From Saccharopolyspora_D taberi (GTDB lineage: Bacteria; Actinomycetota; Actinomycetes; Mycobacteriales; Pseudonocardiaceae): a DNA stretch of 64,000 bases. Within the stretch, counting starts at the first letter, position 1; every line of letters starts with the position of its first letter. Below, piece after piece: positions 1 to 9,282 of this stretch. The stretch lies in contig NZ_BAAAUX010000022.1 in NCBI RefSeq assembly GCF_039534165.1, forward strand, positions 11,495 through 75,494, given 5' to 3'. A model generated the notes under the pieces. That model was not told where the DNA came from. It saw nothing but the letters and a program-made list of their open reading frames with translations, and made no database searches. A program made the translations under genes and the position numbers.

Positions 1-185
1 AGCTGGGAGAAGTCGGTGCTCTGCCGGTCGTCGTCGCAGAACAGCGAGATCCCCTGGTCGGTGCGGCCGATCACCACGTGCTGGTACTCGGTGTCGCCCT
101 CCCACAGCACCTCGTCGATCCGCCAGAGCCTGCGCATCCCCTCGCCCATCGGCTCCTGGATCCAGCGGTGCCCGTCGAGTTCCAT
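1..185 (-). CDS. speE: Spermidine synthase, N-terminal part (runs off window)
   Basis: About 61 N-terminal residues are visible. They contain the typical aminopropyltransferase N-terminal strand region (RIDEVLWEGDTEYQHVVIG, then LFCDDDRQSTD), which precedes the catalytic Rossmann domain. By family it transfers an aminopropyl group from decarboxylated SAM to putrescine in the cytoplasm. A strong AAGGAGG lies at 197-203; the ATG at 185 is chosen, but the TTG just before it (188) has equally good spacing. It lies 35 nt after speD on the same strand, so the two are probably co-transcribed. The gene is cut by the window edge, so completeness cannot be judged. Confidence 0.8.
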   Translation of the reverse strand, partial: MELDGHRWIQEPMGEGMRRLWRIDEVLWEGDTEYQHVVIGRTDQGISLFCDDDRQSTDFSQ

Positions 186-220
186 CAACGCGAGGTCCTC
201 CTTGTCAACGTCGGAGCCGG

Positions 221-610
221 TCACGACGCGGGGAAGTCGTGGCCGCGGTGGATGGTCTGAGTATTCACCGAAGTCGGGNNNNNNNNNNNNNNNNNNNNNN
301 NNNNNNNNNNNNNNNNNNNNNNNNGCCCGCAGGTGAACACGTCGATGAAGATCGAGCCGTTCTCCGGATACGTGTGCATCGAGGCGTGGGACTCCGACAG
401 CAGCGCCAACACGGTGACCCCCTGCGGTTCGAACCGCTTGGCGATCATCTCGCACACCGTGGCGTGCGACCGGACCAGCGCGCTGTTGAGGGCCTCGCGC
501 AGGAACTGCTCGTCGTCGAGCAGATCCGGATCGACGCCCTCAAGCTCAGCGAGGACGTGCTGGCCGGTGAACAGACCGACCGGCTGCAGGGTCCCGGTGT
601 CAATCGACAT
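221..610 (-). CDS. speD: S-adenosylmethionine decarboxylase proenzyme, interrupted by an assembly gap
   Basis: The protein is about 129 residues, the size of the short bacterial class of SAM decarboxylase. The proenzyme cleavage and pyruvoyl-forming motif is visible as SESHASMHTYPE, in which the Ser after Ala becomes the pyruvoyl group. The product is decarboxylated SAM for spermidine synthesis. The stretch of N (279-324) falls inside the C-terminal third; frame is preserved if the gap size is right, and the last residues QTIHRGHDFPAS end at a TGA. It starts with ATG at 610, 58 nt after the decarboxylase gene upstream, and precedes speE. Confidence 0.9.
   Translation of the reverse strand: MSIDTGTLQPVGLFTGQHVLAELEGVDPDLLDDEQFLREALNSALVRSHATVCEMIAKRFEPQGVTVLALLSESHASMHTYPENGSIFIDVFTCGXXXXXXXXXXXXXXXXPTSVNTQTIHRGHDFPAS
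279..324. other. Assembly gap (46 N)
   Basis: A run of undetermined bases inside speD. It shows that the source is a draft assembly; the true gap length is unknown. Confidence 0.99.
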
Positions 611-668
611 CTATCGACCTCCCATCATTTCGCAGATTTCGCCATCGAGAAGAACCCGGTGCGCCCGA

Positions 669-2006
669 TCAGGCGCGTTCATCGCCGTCGACGCAGTAGG
701 TGGCCAACGGGGCGATTCCGTTGAAGCACACCGAGGAATAGCTCGCCGTGTAGGCACCGGCGCTGAGCAGGTCCACCCAGTCGCCGCCGCGCAGCGTCAG
801 CGGCAGCTCGTAGACGTTGCGCTGGTAGATCACGTCGTCGCCGTCGCAGGTCGGGCCCGCGAGCACGACCGGGCCGCACGGGTCGCCGTCGCGGGACGTG
901 CGCAGCCGGTAGGTGATCGCCTCGCCCTCGGTTTCGGCCAAACCGTTGTAGCGCCCCACATCCAGGTACACCCAGCGCCGGTCGTCGGCGGCCGACGGCG
1001 TCACCAGCACGACCTCGCTGCGCAGCACGCCGGCGTCGGCGACGATCTGGCGCCCGGGCTCGACGAGCAGGTCCGGCCGGTCGGCGCCGAAGTGGCGGTC
1101 CAGCGACTGCTCGATCCGGCGCGCGTACTCGGCCAGCGGGGGCGCGGCTTCGGTGTAGGAACCGGGAAGTCCGCCGCCGAGGTTGACCATCCGCAGCGCG
1201 ATGCCGTGCCCGGCGAGTCCTTCGAACACCTGCCGCGCGGCGCTGATCCCGTGCTCCCAGGCTGCCGGGTCCAGCTGCTGCGATCCAATGTGGAACGACA
1301 CGCCGTAGGGGTCGAGCCCGAGCTCGCGGGCCTGCCGCAGCAGCCGGACGGCGGTTTCGGGCGGGCAGCCGAACTTGCGGCCGAACGGGGTGCGGGAACC
1401 CTTGTTGTCGACCAGGATCCGGCAGAACACCTGTGCGCCCGGCGCCACCTCGGCGATGTTGACCAGGTCCGGTTCGCTGTCGGTGACGAACAGCCGCACG
1501 CCGCGCTCGTAGGCGTGGGCGATGTCGCGCCGCTTCTTGATGGTGTTGCCGTAGGAGATCCGCTCCGGGCCGGCGCCCTGCGCCAGGCACAGGTCGATCT
1601 CGCCCGGGCTGGCGACGTCGAACGAGGCTCCGAGCGCGGCCAGCGCGCCGACCACCTCGGGGGCGGGATTGGCCTTGACCGCGTAGCAGATCCGGGCGTC
1701 CGGCAGAGCCGACCGCAGCGCTCCGTGGTTGCGGCGCACCACCGCCAGGTCCACGACCAGGCAGGGGGTCTCCGTGCTGTCCAGAAACTCACGAACCCGT
1801 TGGGGTACAACGGATTCGGCGGCGCCGCTGGGGCGGTCCGTCACATCGGCGGTGGCGGACGGATCGGTCAATCCGGATACCTCCGTCTCGGGGTCGCGGG
1901 GAGTGGCGCGAACGGTCCCCGTGGCGTTCGCCGACCCAGCACGGTACCTCGCGCGGAAGCGGATTTCGAACCGCTCACCACCGTTGCCCCGGGCTTGTGA
2001 TGACAC
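669..2006 (-). CDS. Ornithine/lysine decarboxylase-type, type III-fold PLP enzyme
   Basis: This is a fold-type III (alanine racemase-like) PLP decarboxylase. The PLP lysine motif is AVKANP, followed by FHIGSQ, the glycine loop NLGGGLPG, VEPGRQIVADAG, and the C-terminal CDGDDV that supplies the active-site Cys-x-Asp of the dimer partner. By family it makes putrescine from ornithine (or cadaverine from lysine), feeding SpeD/SpeE downstream. The longest frame starts at GTG 2006, but conservation only begins near VPQRVREFLDS, so the first ~55 residues may not be translated; GTG 1844 is a plausible start. Substrate choice cannot be read from the sequence. Confidence 0.85.
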   Translation of the reverse strand: MSSQARGNGGERFEIRFRARYRAGSANATGTVRATPRDPETEVSGLTDPSATADVTDRPSGAAESVVPQRVREFLDSTETPCLVVDLAVVRRNHGALRSALPDARICYAVKANPAPEVVGALAALGASFDVASPGEIDLCLAQGAGPERISYGNTIKKRRDIAHAYERGVRLFVTDSEPDLVNIAEVAPGAQVFCRILVDNKGSRTPFGRKFGCPPETAVRLLRQARELGLDPYGVSFHIGSQQLDPAAWEHGISAARQVFEGLAGHGIALRMVNLGGGLPGSYTEAAPPLAEYARRIEQSLDRHFGADRPDLLVEPGRQIVADAGVLRSEVVLVTPSAADDRRWVYLDVGRYNGLAETEGEAITYRLRTSRDGDPCGPVVLAGPTCDGDDVIYQRNVYELPLTLRGGDWVDLLSAGAYTASYSSVCFNGIAPLATYCVDGDERA

Positions 2007-2022
2007 CCACGGCCGGACGCGG

Positions 2023-3525
2023 TCAGTCCGCTCCGCGGTCGAGTTCCAGCGCGAGGAAGAAATCCACCCGGGACGCGAAATCCCCGAGGTCGCGGCCGGT
2101 TATCTCCTCGATCCGCCGGATCCGGTAACGCAATGTGTTCACGTGCACGTGGAGTTGTTTGGCACACCGCGACCACGACCCCGAGGTCTCCAGGAAGACG
2201 CGGAGGGTGCGGACCAGATCGGACTGGTGCACGCGGTCGTAGTCGGCCAGCCGGGACAGCAGCCGGTCGCGGTAGGACCGCCGCAGCTCGTCCGGTGCCG
2301 ACGCCAGCAGCACCTCGTGCGAGGCGAGCTCCGCGCCGGTGGCCAGCCCGGCGCGACCGCGCCGCTGCTCGGCGAGCCGCCGGGCGTAGCCTGCCTCCTC
2401 CAGCGCGCCGCGCAGGCCGGCGACGGCGGAGACGTCGCTGAGACCGACGGTCAGCGACCGCTCCGGCAACCACGGCTCCACCCGCGCGAGGATCCGGCGC
2501 AGCTGCTCCTCCAGCGCCAGCAGGTGGCTCTCGTCGTCGACGAACACCGCGGAGGCGCCGTCGCGCAGCGGCGCGGACACCGACGCGAGGCCGGTCGCGG
2601 CGGCGATCTCGCGCAGCAGCGTCGTCGAGGCGGCGCGGTCGCCCGCCTGGAGCGCGACCGCGCGCAGCGGCTCGCCGGGCGGGAGACCGACCGTCTCCAG
2701 CCGCACCGCGACCTCCGCGGGAGTCAGGGCGCCGTCGAGCAGCCGTCCCAGGGCGGACTCGACCGAGCGGCCCGCGATCTGGCGGGCCTCGTCGACCCGG
2801 GCGCGCAACAGCGCCACGACCGTGCCCAGGTCGGCGGCCAGGGCCTCCTCCTCCCCGCTCCACTCCTCGCCCGCGCCGCGCACGGCCACGAACCAGCGGG
2901 CCGCCGCGGGCTCGGTGTCGGACTCGACCGGGCACAGCACGTACGAGCGCTCGTGGAGGTGGACGGTCCGCGGCAGGCGGTCGGCGTGCCCGACCAGCTC
3001 GTCGAGGTCGTCTTCGGGGAGGTCGGCGGTGCCGCCCACGACCCACCCGGTCCGCGAGAGCACCCAGCAGTCGGCGCCGAACTCGCGGGCGGCCATCCGC
3101 AGCACCCGCTCCAGGTCCGCGCCCGCGGCGACGGCCGACACCAGCTCCCGGCGGGGCGCGGCGCCGCGCCGCTGCACCCGCTCGGCGAGCGTGTTGAAGC
3201 TGACCGCCAGCGGCACCTCGAACGCCGGGACGCCGTGCCGCGCGCACGCCTCGACCAGGTCCGGCGGCGCGCTGCCGAGCCGGGCGGTCCCGGTCGCCAG
3301 GCCCGCCACCCCGGCGTCGGCCAGCGCCGAGACGAACCGCTCGGAGTCCTCCGGGCCGCCGTGCCAGACCAGGCCGCTCAGCACCAGCTCGCCGCCGCCC
3401 AGGTAGCGGCGGGGGTCGAGCAGGTCGGTGATGTAGACGCCGCGGACCGGCCGGTCCAGCAACTCCTCACCCGTGAGCAGCACCAGGCCCAGCTCCGGGT
3501 CGGCGAGGAGATCGCGTAGCAGCAC
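2023..3525 (-). CDS. pucR: PucR-family transcriptional regulator
   Basis: A 500-residue protein with PucR architecture. The N-terminal PucR sensory domain covers about 1-120, a GGDEF-like linker domain lies in the middle, and a C-terminal helix-turn-helix (about 440-495) reads SGSWSRCAKQLHVHVNTLRYRI. Family members control purine or other nitrogen-compound catabolism. It is transcribed away from the xanthine dehydrogenase genes across a 237-bp region (3526-3762), so it is the obvious regulator of that operon and probably of itself. The start is GTG at 3525. Confidence 0.88.
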   Translation of the reverse strand: MLLRDLLADPELGLVLLTGEELLDRPVRGVYITDLLDPRRYLGGGELVLSGLVWHGGPEDSERFVSALADAGVAGLATGTARLGSAPPDLVEACARHGVPAFEVPLAVSFNTLAERVQRRGAAPRRELVSAVAAGADLERVLRMAAREFGADCWVLSRTGWVVGGTADLPEDDLDELVGHADRLPRTVHLHERSYVLCPVESDTEPAAARWFVAVRGAGEEWSGEEEALAADLGTVVALLRARVDEARQIAGRSVESALGRLLDGALTPAEVAVRLETVGLPPGEPLRAVALQAGDRAASTTLLREIAAATGLASVSAPLRDGASAVFVDDESHLLALEEQLRRILARVEPWLPERSLTVGLSDVSAVAGLRGALEEAGYARRLAEQRRGRAGLATGAELASHEVLLASAPDELRRSYRDRLLSRLADYDRVHQSDLVRTLRVFLETSGSWSRCAKQLHVHVNTLRYRIRRIEEITGRDLGDFASRVDFFLALELDRGAD

Positions 3526-3697
3526 CCGCGCACCCTAGTTTCTCCGGACTCCTGCCGGGTAAGCGGTGGCTGCCGCCATCGCTTGAGCGGTCACCCGACG
3601 GTGCCAATCCCGAGCTCACGCTCCGGAAACACGTTTGTAGGAACATACCAACCGCCCGCGCGGCGGGCCCGGGTTTTTCGGTTCTTCCACCGCTAGT

Positions 3698-3713
3698 CAC
3701 CGCCCAGGCGGTG
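3698..3713. promoter_or_regulatory. Inverted repeat in the pucR/xdh divergent promoter region
   Basis: Perfect 7-bp arms CACCGCC and GGCGGTG flank a 2-bp centre, 49 nt upstream of the chosen xdh start. The position between pucR and its presumed target operon suggests an operator, but a short GC-rich stem could also arise by chance. No protein-binding evidence is available. Confidence 0.35.
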
Positions 3714-3762
3714 GATGTGTACTGACTCACACCTTTGGACGGCCGTGACAGGGAGTACAACC

Positions 3763-4638
3763 GTGGATTTCGTCCGCCCGGCCTCTTGGCGGGAGGCACT
3801 CGACGCCAAGGCCACCCACCCCGACGCGACGCCGATCGCCGGCGGGACCGACGTCATGGTCGAGATCAACTTCGACCACCGGCGTCCCAGCACGCTGCTG
3901 GACCTCACCCGCGTCGACGAGCTCGCGGGCTGGTCGGAGCAGGACGGCAGGCTGCGCATCGGCGCCGCCCTGCCCTACACCCGGCTGATCAACGAGCTCG
4001 GGGACCGGGTGCCCGGCCTGGCCATCGCGTCCCGGACGGTCGGTTCGCCGCAGATCCGCAACCGCGGCACGCTCGGCGGCAACCTCGGTGCCGCCTCGCC
4101 CGCAGGCGACGGGCACCCGCCGCTGCTGGCCTCGGACGCCGAGATCGAGGTCCAGTCGGTGCGCGGCACCCGGATGCTGCCCGCGGCCGAGTTCTTCACC
4201 GGCGTCAAGCGCAACGCGCTGGAGCCGGACGAGCTGATCGCCGCGGTGCACATCGCACCGGCCACCGGCGCCCAGCAGTTCTCCAAGATCGGCACCCGCA
4301 ACGCGATGGTCATCGCGGTCTGCAACTTCGCCATCGCGCTGCACCCCGAGCAGCGCCGGGTGGGCACCGGGCTCGGTTCGGCGGCCCCGACACCCCGCCG
4401 GGCCCTGGCCGCCGAGGAGTTCATCAACGGCGAGCTCGCCGACCTGTGGGAGGCGCCCAAGCCGCTGGCCGACTCGGTGGTGCAGCGCTTCGGCGACCTG
4501 GTCCGGGAGGCGGCCTCGCCGATCGACGACGTGCGGGGCACCGCCGACTACCGCAGGCACGCGCTCGCGGTGATGGCCCGCAGGACTTTGCAATGGGTCT
4601 GGAAGGACCACTGTTCCGGGAGGCAAGCATGCGCCTGA
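3763..4638 (+). CDS. Xanthine dehydrogenase-type FAD-binding subunit
   Basis: The protein belongs to the molybdopterin dehydrogenase FAD-binding family. The FAD loop PIAGGTDVM is near residue 25, and the second signature IRNRGTLGGNLGAASPAGD lies near residue 100. It passes electrons from the iron-sulfur subunit to NAD or another acceptor. GTG 3763 is chosen because AGGGAG lies 7 nt upstream and VDFVRPASW matches the usual N-terminus; the ATG at 3715 has no good ribosome site. The gene overlaps the next one by 10 nt. It is the first of a three-subunit set split by an amidohydrolase gene. Confidence 0.9.
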   Translation: MDFVRPASWREALDAKATHPDATPIAGGTDVMVEINFDHRRPSTLLDLTRVDELAGWSEQDGRLRIGAALPYTRLINELGDRVPGLAIASRTVGSPQIRNRGTLGGNLGAASPAGDGHPPLLASDAEIEVQSVRGTRMLPAAEFFTGVKRNALEPDELIAAVHIAPATGAQQFSKIGTRNAMVIAVCNFAIALHPEQRRVGTGLGSAAPTPRRALAAEEFINGELADLWEAPKPLADSVVQRFGDLVREAASPIDDVRGTADYRRHALAVMARRTLQWVWKDHCSGRQACA

Positions 4639-5102
4639 AGTTCACCGTCAACGGCCGGCCGCAGGAGGCCGACGACGTGTGGGAGGGCGAGAGCCTGCTC
4701 TACGTCCTGCGCGAGCGGCTGGGCCTGCCGGGTTCGAAGAACGCCTGCGAGCAGGGCGAATGCGGTTCCTGCACGGTCTACCTCGACGGCGTCCCGGCCT
4801 GCGCGTGCCTGGTCGCGGCCGGGCAGGCGCAGGACCGCGAGGTCGGCACGGTCGAGGGGATGCACGAAGGCGAACAACTCGACCCCGTCCAACAGGCGTT
4901 CATCGACGCCGGCGCCGTGCAGTGCGGCTTCTGCACGCCGGGCCTGCTGGTGCAGACCCAGGACCTGATCAACCGCAGGCCGAACCCGTCCGACGCGGAG
5001 ATCCGGGAGTCGCTGGCGGGCAACCTGTGCCGCTGCACCGGCTACGAGAAGATCATGGACGCGGTCCGGCTCGCCGCGGAGCGGAAGGCCCAGCGGGCAT
5101 GA
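4629..5102 (+). CDS. Xanthine dehydrogenase-type [2Fe-2S] subunit
   Basis: A 157-residue protein with two iron-sulfur clusters, as in xanthine dehydrogenase/CO dehydrogenase small subunits. The plant-type cluster cysteines are in ACEQGECGSCTVYLDG and the second cluster in QCGFCTPG with NLCRCTGYEKI. It relays electrons from the molybdenum site to FAD. It overlaps the FAD-subunit gene upstream and the amidohydrolase downstream (ATGA), which indicates translational coupling. Confidence 0.93.
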   Translation: MRLKFTVNGRPQEADDVWEGESLLYVLRERLGLPGSKNACEQGECGSCTVYLDGVPACACLVAAGQAQDREVGTVEGMHEGEQLDPVQQAFIDAGAVQCGFCTPGLLVQTQDLINRRPNPSDAEIRESLAGNLCRCTGYEKIMDAVRLAAERKAQRA

Positions 5103-6457
5103 GCCGGGTGGTCATCGAAGGTGGCGCGGTCGTCGCGATGGACGACAGCGGTACCGAGCACGCCGAGGGGCACATCGTCGTTGAAGGCGACCGCGTCTTG
5201 TCGGTCGGCCCCGGCCGCGCGCCCGAGCAGGACGTGCCGGTGCGGCACGTCGACGCGAGCGGCTGCGTGGTCACCCCGGGACTGGTCAACACCCACCACC
5301 ACCTCTACCAGTGGGCCACGCGCGGATACGCCGTCGACTCCGACCTGTTCGGCTGGCTGACCGCGCTGTACCCGGTGTGGGCGGGGATCGACGAGGAGAT
5401 CACGCACGCCGCGGCGTCCTCGGGCCTGGCGTGGATGGCGCTGTCCGGCTGCACGACCGCGGCCGACCACCACTACGTCTTCCCGCGCGGTGGCGGTGAC
5501 GTCTTCGGCGCCGTCGTCTCCGGCGCGGAGCGGGTCGGCGTGCGGCTGCACGCGGTCCGCGGGTCGATGGACCGCGGCCGGTCGCAGGGCGGGCTGCCGC
5601 CGGACTCGGTGGTCGAGGACCTCGACGCCGCGCTCGCGGGCACCGAGGAGGCCATCGACCGGTTCCACGACCCGGCGCCGGAGTCGCGGGTGCGGGTCGC
5701 GGTCGGCCCGTGCTCGCCGTTCTCGGTCAGCAGCGAGCTGATGCGCCAGGCCGCCGAGCTGGCCCGCAGGCGCGGGGTCCGGCTGCACACGCACCTGGCC
5801 GAGACCGTGGACGAGGAAGAGCAGTGCCGGGCCGAGTTCGGCCGCACCCCGGCCGAGTACGCCGAGGACCTGGGCTGGCTCGGCGACGACGTGTGGCTGG
5901 CGCACACGATCCACCTGTCGGACAAGGCGATCGCCCGCTTCGGCGAGACCGGCACCGGCGCGGCGCACTGCCCCAGCTCCAACGGGCGGGTCGGGGCCGG
6001 GGTCGCGCCGGTCCGGCCGCTGCTGGACGCGCGGGTCCCGGTCGGGCTCGGCGTCGACGGCGTCGCGTCCAACGAGGCGGGCGGCCTCGGGCACGAGATG
6101 CGGCAGGCGCTGCTGACCGCCCGCGCGAAGTACGGGCCGGAGGCGCTGTCGGTGCGGGACGCGCTGTGGATGGCCACCCGCGGCGGCGCGCGGTGCCTGG
6201 GCCGCGACCGCGAGCTGGGCTCGCTGGAGGCGGGCAAGCTCGCCGACATCGCGGTGTGGCGGATCGACGGCCTGGGGCACGCGGGCATCGAGGACCCGGT
6301 CGCCGCCCTGGTGCTGGGACCGCTGCCGAAGCTGGAGCGGCTGCTGTGCGGCGGCGAAGCCGTCGTCCACGACGGCCACCTGACCAGGACTTTCGAGTCG
6401 GACCTCACGCACGAACTTCGACGGGCCAGCGCCCGCATCAAGGAGGTTGCCCGATGA
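5099..6457 (+). CDS. 8-oxoguanine deaminase-like amidohydrolase
   Basis: A 452-residue metal-dependent amidohydrolase of the TrzN/AtzA/cytosine-deaminase-like group. It shows the metal-binding NTHHHLYQWATRG, the HTHLAET strand end, HCPSSNGR and the GVDGVASNE aspartate region. This pattern is close to 8-oxoguanine deaminase (8-oxoguanine to urate), a role that fits its place inside the xanthine dehydrogenase operon. It could instead act on guanine or another aminopurine/triazine; substrate is inferred from context. It overlaps its neighbours by 4 nt on both sides, so it is part of the same transcript. Confidence 0.82.
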   Translation: MSRVVIEGGAVVAMDDSGTEHAEGHIVVEGDRVLSVGPGRAPEQDVPVRHVDASGCVVTPGLVNTHHHLYQWATRGYAVDSDLFGWLTALYPVWAGIDEEITHAAASSGLAWMALSGCTTAADHHYVFPRGGGDVFGAVVSGAERVGVRLHAVRGSMDRGRSQGGLPPDSVVEDLDAALAGTEEAIDRFHDPAPESRVRVAVGPCSPFSVSSELMRQAAELARRRGVRLHTHLAETVDEEEQCRAEFGRTPAEYAEDLGWLGDDVWLAHTIHLSDKAIARFGETGTGAAHCPSSNGRVGAGVAPVRPLLDARVPVGLGVDGVASNEAGGLGHEMRQALLTARAKYGPEALSVRDALWMATRGGARCLGRDRELGSLEAGKLADIAVWRIDGLGHAGIEDPVAALVLGPLPKLERLLCGGEAVVHDGHLTRTFESDLTHELRRASARIKEVAR

Positions 6458-8760
6458 GCAGGAAGGCTCCCGCTCACAGCCCGCAGGACCTCAACGACGC
6501 CATCGCCGGTGGCATCGGCGAGTCCCCGCTGCGCCCCGACGGCGCGCTGAAGGTGCGCGGCGAGTACGCCTACGCGTCGGACCTGTGGGCCGAGAACATG
6601 CTGTGGGGCGCGACCCTGCGCAGCCCGCACCCGCACGCCCGGATCCGGTCGATCAACGTGGGGCCCGCGCTGAAGGCGTCCGGCGTGTTCGCCGTGCTCA
6701 CCCACGAGGACGTGCCGGGCGAGAACCTCTACGGCCTCAAGCACGCCGACCAGCCCGCGCTGGCCGAGGACGTGGTGCGCTACAAGGGCGAGGCGGTGGC
6801 GCTGCTTGCCGCCGACCACCCGGAGACCGCGCGCCGCGCGCTGGAGCTGATCGAGGTCGACTACGAGGTCCTGGAACCGGTCACCGACCCGCAGGCCGCC
6901 GCGCACGACGAATCGCTGCCCAAGCTGCACGCCGGGGGCAACGTGGTGCGGCACCAGAAGATCATCAAGGGCGACCCGGAGGCGAAGGCCGACGTGGTGG
7001 TCTCCGGCACCTACACCGTCGGCATGCAGGACCAGGCGTTCCTCGGTCCGGAGTCGGGCCTGGCGATCCCCGCCGAGGACGGCGGCGTCGACCTGTACCT
7101 GGCGACCCAGGACCTGCACTCCGACCTGCGGCAGACCGCGCGGGTGCTGGGGCTTGCGCCGGAGAAGGTCCGGATGACGATGTCCGGAGTCGGCGGCGCC
7201 TTCGGCGGTCGCGAGGACCTGTCCATCCAGGTCCACGTGTGCATGCTCGCGCTGCACACCCGCAGGCCGGTGAAGATGGTCTACAACCGCGAGGAGTCCT
7301 TCTACGGCCACGTGCACCGGCACCCGGCCAAGATGTACTACGAGCACGGCGCGACCCGCGACGGCAAGCTGGTCTACGTCAAGGCGCGGCAGTACTTCGA
7401 CGGCGGTGCCTACGCCTCCAAGACCCCGGTCGTGGTCGGCAACGCCACCACCCTCGGCGCCGGGCCGTACGTGGTGCCCAATGTGGACATCGAAGGCTGG
7501 GGCCTCTACACGAACAACCCGCCGTGCGGCGCGATGCGCGGACTCGGCGCGGTGCAGCCGACCTTCGCCTACGAGTCCCAAATGGACAAACTGGCCGACG
7601 CGCTCGGGATGGACCCGGTCGACCTGCGGATCAGGAACGCCATCAGCCAGGGCGAGACCATCCCCACCGGCCAGGTGCTGGACTACCCGGCGCCGGTGGC
7701 CGAACTGCTGGAGCGCCTGCGGAACATCCCGCTGCCACCGGAGAACCGGACCGATCCGGTCGACATCCGGGACATGCCGGGCGGGGCGTCCAACACCACG
7801 CACGGCGAGGGAGTCAAGCGCGGCATCGGATACGGCGTGACGATCAAGAACATCTGCTACGCCGAGGGCGCGGACGACTTCTCCACCGCGCGGGTGCGGT
7901 TGCAGGTCGTCGGCGGCGAGCCGATGGCGATGGTGCACACCGCCGCCGCCGAGGTCGGGCAGGGCCTGGTGACGGTGCAGCAGCAGATCGCGCGGACCGA
8001 GCTCGGCGTCGAGCGGGTCAACATCCACCCGAACGACACCAGCGTCGGGCCCGCGGGCTCCAGCTCGGCGTCCCGGCAGACCTACGTCACCGGCGGTGCG
8101 GTCAAGACCGCCTGCGAGGCAGTCCGCGACGTGCTTTTCCAGCGGGTCGTCGAGCAGTACCAGGAGAACGTGGCGCAGCTGTCGCTCAACGGCGGCAAGG
8201 TCGTCTCGGCGGTGAACGGGGTGCTCGCCGACATCGCCGACGTGCTCGGCGACGACGTCATCGAGGAGACCCGGGAGTACCACCACCGGCAGACCTTCCC
8301 GATGGACGAAACGGGCCAGAGCCCGCAGGTCCAGGTCCAGCACGCGTTCTCCGCGCACCGCGCGGTGGTCGACGTCGACACCGAGCTGGGCCTGGTCAAG
8401 GTCGTGCAGCTGGACGTGTCCCAGGACGTCGGCAAGGCGGTCAACCCGGACGCGCTGGTCGGCCAGATCCAGGGCGGTTCGGCCCAGGGCCTCGGGCTGG
8501 CGGTGATGGAGGAGATCAAGGTCGACGCGGGCAACATCCGGAACCCGTCGTTCACCGACTACCTGATCCCCACCATCCTCGACATGCCGCCGATGACCGT
8601 CGACGTGATCGAGCGCGGCGACCCGAACGCGCCCTACGGCGTCCGCGGGGCGGGCGAACCGCCGACCATCTCGACCACTCCCGCCGTGGTGGCGGCGATC
8701 CGCGCGGCCACCGGGAAGGAACTCCCGCACACGCCGGTCGCACCCGAGCACATCGTCTGA
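6454..8760 (+). CDS. Xanthine dehydrogenase-type molybdenum-binding subunit
   Basis: A 768-residue large subunit that binds the molybdopterin cofactor and carries the active site for purine hydroxylation. Visible motifs are GVGGAFGGRED, the cofactor loop GAMRGLGAVQP and the C-terminal GVRGAGEPPT, which holds the catalytic glutamate. AAGGAGG (6440-6446) precedes the ATG with good spacing, and the start overlaps the amidohydrolase stop. With the FAD and [2Fe-2S] subunits it would convert hypoxanthine/xanthine to urate. Exact substrate (xanthine or another N-heterocycle) is inferred from the guanine deaminase and purine permease nearby. Confidence 0.92.
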   Translation: MSRKAPAHSPQDLNDAIAGGIGESPLRPDGALKVRGEYAYASDLWAENMLWGATLRSPHPHARIRSINVGPALKASGVFAVLTHEDVPGENLYGLKHADQPALAEDVVRYKGEAVALLAADHPETARRALELIEVDYEVLEPVTDPQAAAHDESLPKLHAGGNVVRHQKIIKGDPEAKADVVVSGTYTVGMQDQAFLGPESGLAIPAEDGGVDLYLATQDLHSDLRQTARVLGLAPEKVRMTMSGVGGAFGGREDLSIQVHVCMLALHTRRPVKMVYNREESFYGHVHRHPAKMYYEHGATRDGKLVYVKARQYFDGGAYASKTPVVVGNATTLGAGPYVVPNVDIEGWGLYTNNPPCGAMRGLGAVQPTFAYESQMDKLADALGMDPVDLRIRNAISQGETIPTGQVLDYPAPVAELLERLRNIPLPPENRTDPVDIRDMPGGASNTTHGEGVKRGIGYGVTIKNICYAEGADDFSTARVRLQVVGGEPMAMVHTAAAEVGQGLVTVQQQIARTELGVERVNIHPNDTSVGPAGSSSASRQTYVTGGAVKTACEAVRDVLFQRVVEQYQENVAQLSLNGGKVVSAVNGVLADIADVLGDDVIEETREYHHRQTFPMDETGQSPQVQVQHAFSAHRAVVDVDTELGLVKVVQLDVSQDVGKAVNPDALVGQIQGGSAQGLGLAVMEEIKVDAGNIRNPSFTDYLIPTILDMPPMTVDVIERGDPNAPYGVRGAGEPPTISTTPAVVAAIRAATGKELPHTPVAPEHIV

Positions 8761-8793
8761 ACTCAGCAACACCGGAACCAGGAGTTGGAAAAA

Positions 8794-9282
8794 ATGACAG
8801 TGGACGTCCAGGTCGGGGCCGAATCCGACTGGATGGCCAAGGCCATCGAGTTAGCCACCAGCAGCGTCGCCAACGGCGGCGGGCCGTTCGGCGCGGTGAT
8901 CGTCAAGGACGGCGAGATCGTGGCCACCGGCAACAACCAGGTGACCAGCAACCTCGACCCCACCGCGCACGCGGAGGTCACCGCGATCCGCAACGCCTGC
9001 CGGGAGCTCGGCACGTTCAAGCTCGACGGCTGCGTGCTGGTGACCTCGTGCGAGCCGTGCCCGATGTGCATGGCCTCCGCGCTGTGGGCGCGGATGGACG
9101 GCGTCCTCTACGCCGCCGACCGCGATGACGCGGCCGTCGCCGGGTTCGACGACCGCGCCTTCTACGAGCTGTTCAGCAACCCCGAGTCCGAGTGGCCGAC
9201 CCCGGTCCGCCGCGTCGAGATGTCCAACCGCAACGAGGCCTTCGACGCCTGGCGGAACAAGACCGACCGAATCGACTACTGA
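8794..9282 (+). CDS. guaD: Guanine deaminase (CDA-fold)
   Basis: A 162-residue zinc deaminase of the cytidine-deaminase fold, like Bacillus GuaD. The zinc and proton-shuttle motif is AHAEVTAIRNAC and the two zinc cysteines are in SCEPCPMCMAS. It converts guanine to xanthine, the substrate of the enzyme encoded just upstream. AGGAG lies 9 nt before ATG 8794; an upstream in-frame TTG (8785) is less likely. It lies 33 nt after the molybdenum subunit, so is probably in the same operon. Confidence 0.88.
   Translation: MTVDVQVGAESDWMAKAIELATSSVANGGGPFGAVIVKDGEIVATGNNQVTSNLDPTAHAEVTAIRNACRELGTFKLDGCVLVTSCEPCPMCMASALWARMDGVLYAADRDDAAVAGFDDRAFYELFSNPESEWPTPVRRVEMSNRNEAFDAWRNKTDRIDY

Noticed and set aside
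5473..8772. 1099-codon open frame on the minus strand
   Set aside because: It lies wholly antisense to the amidohydrolase and molybdenum subunit genes, has Arg/His/Asp/Val-biased composition and no domain; it is a high-GC shadow.
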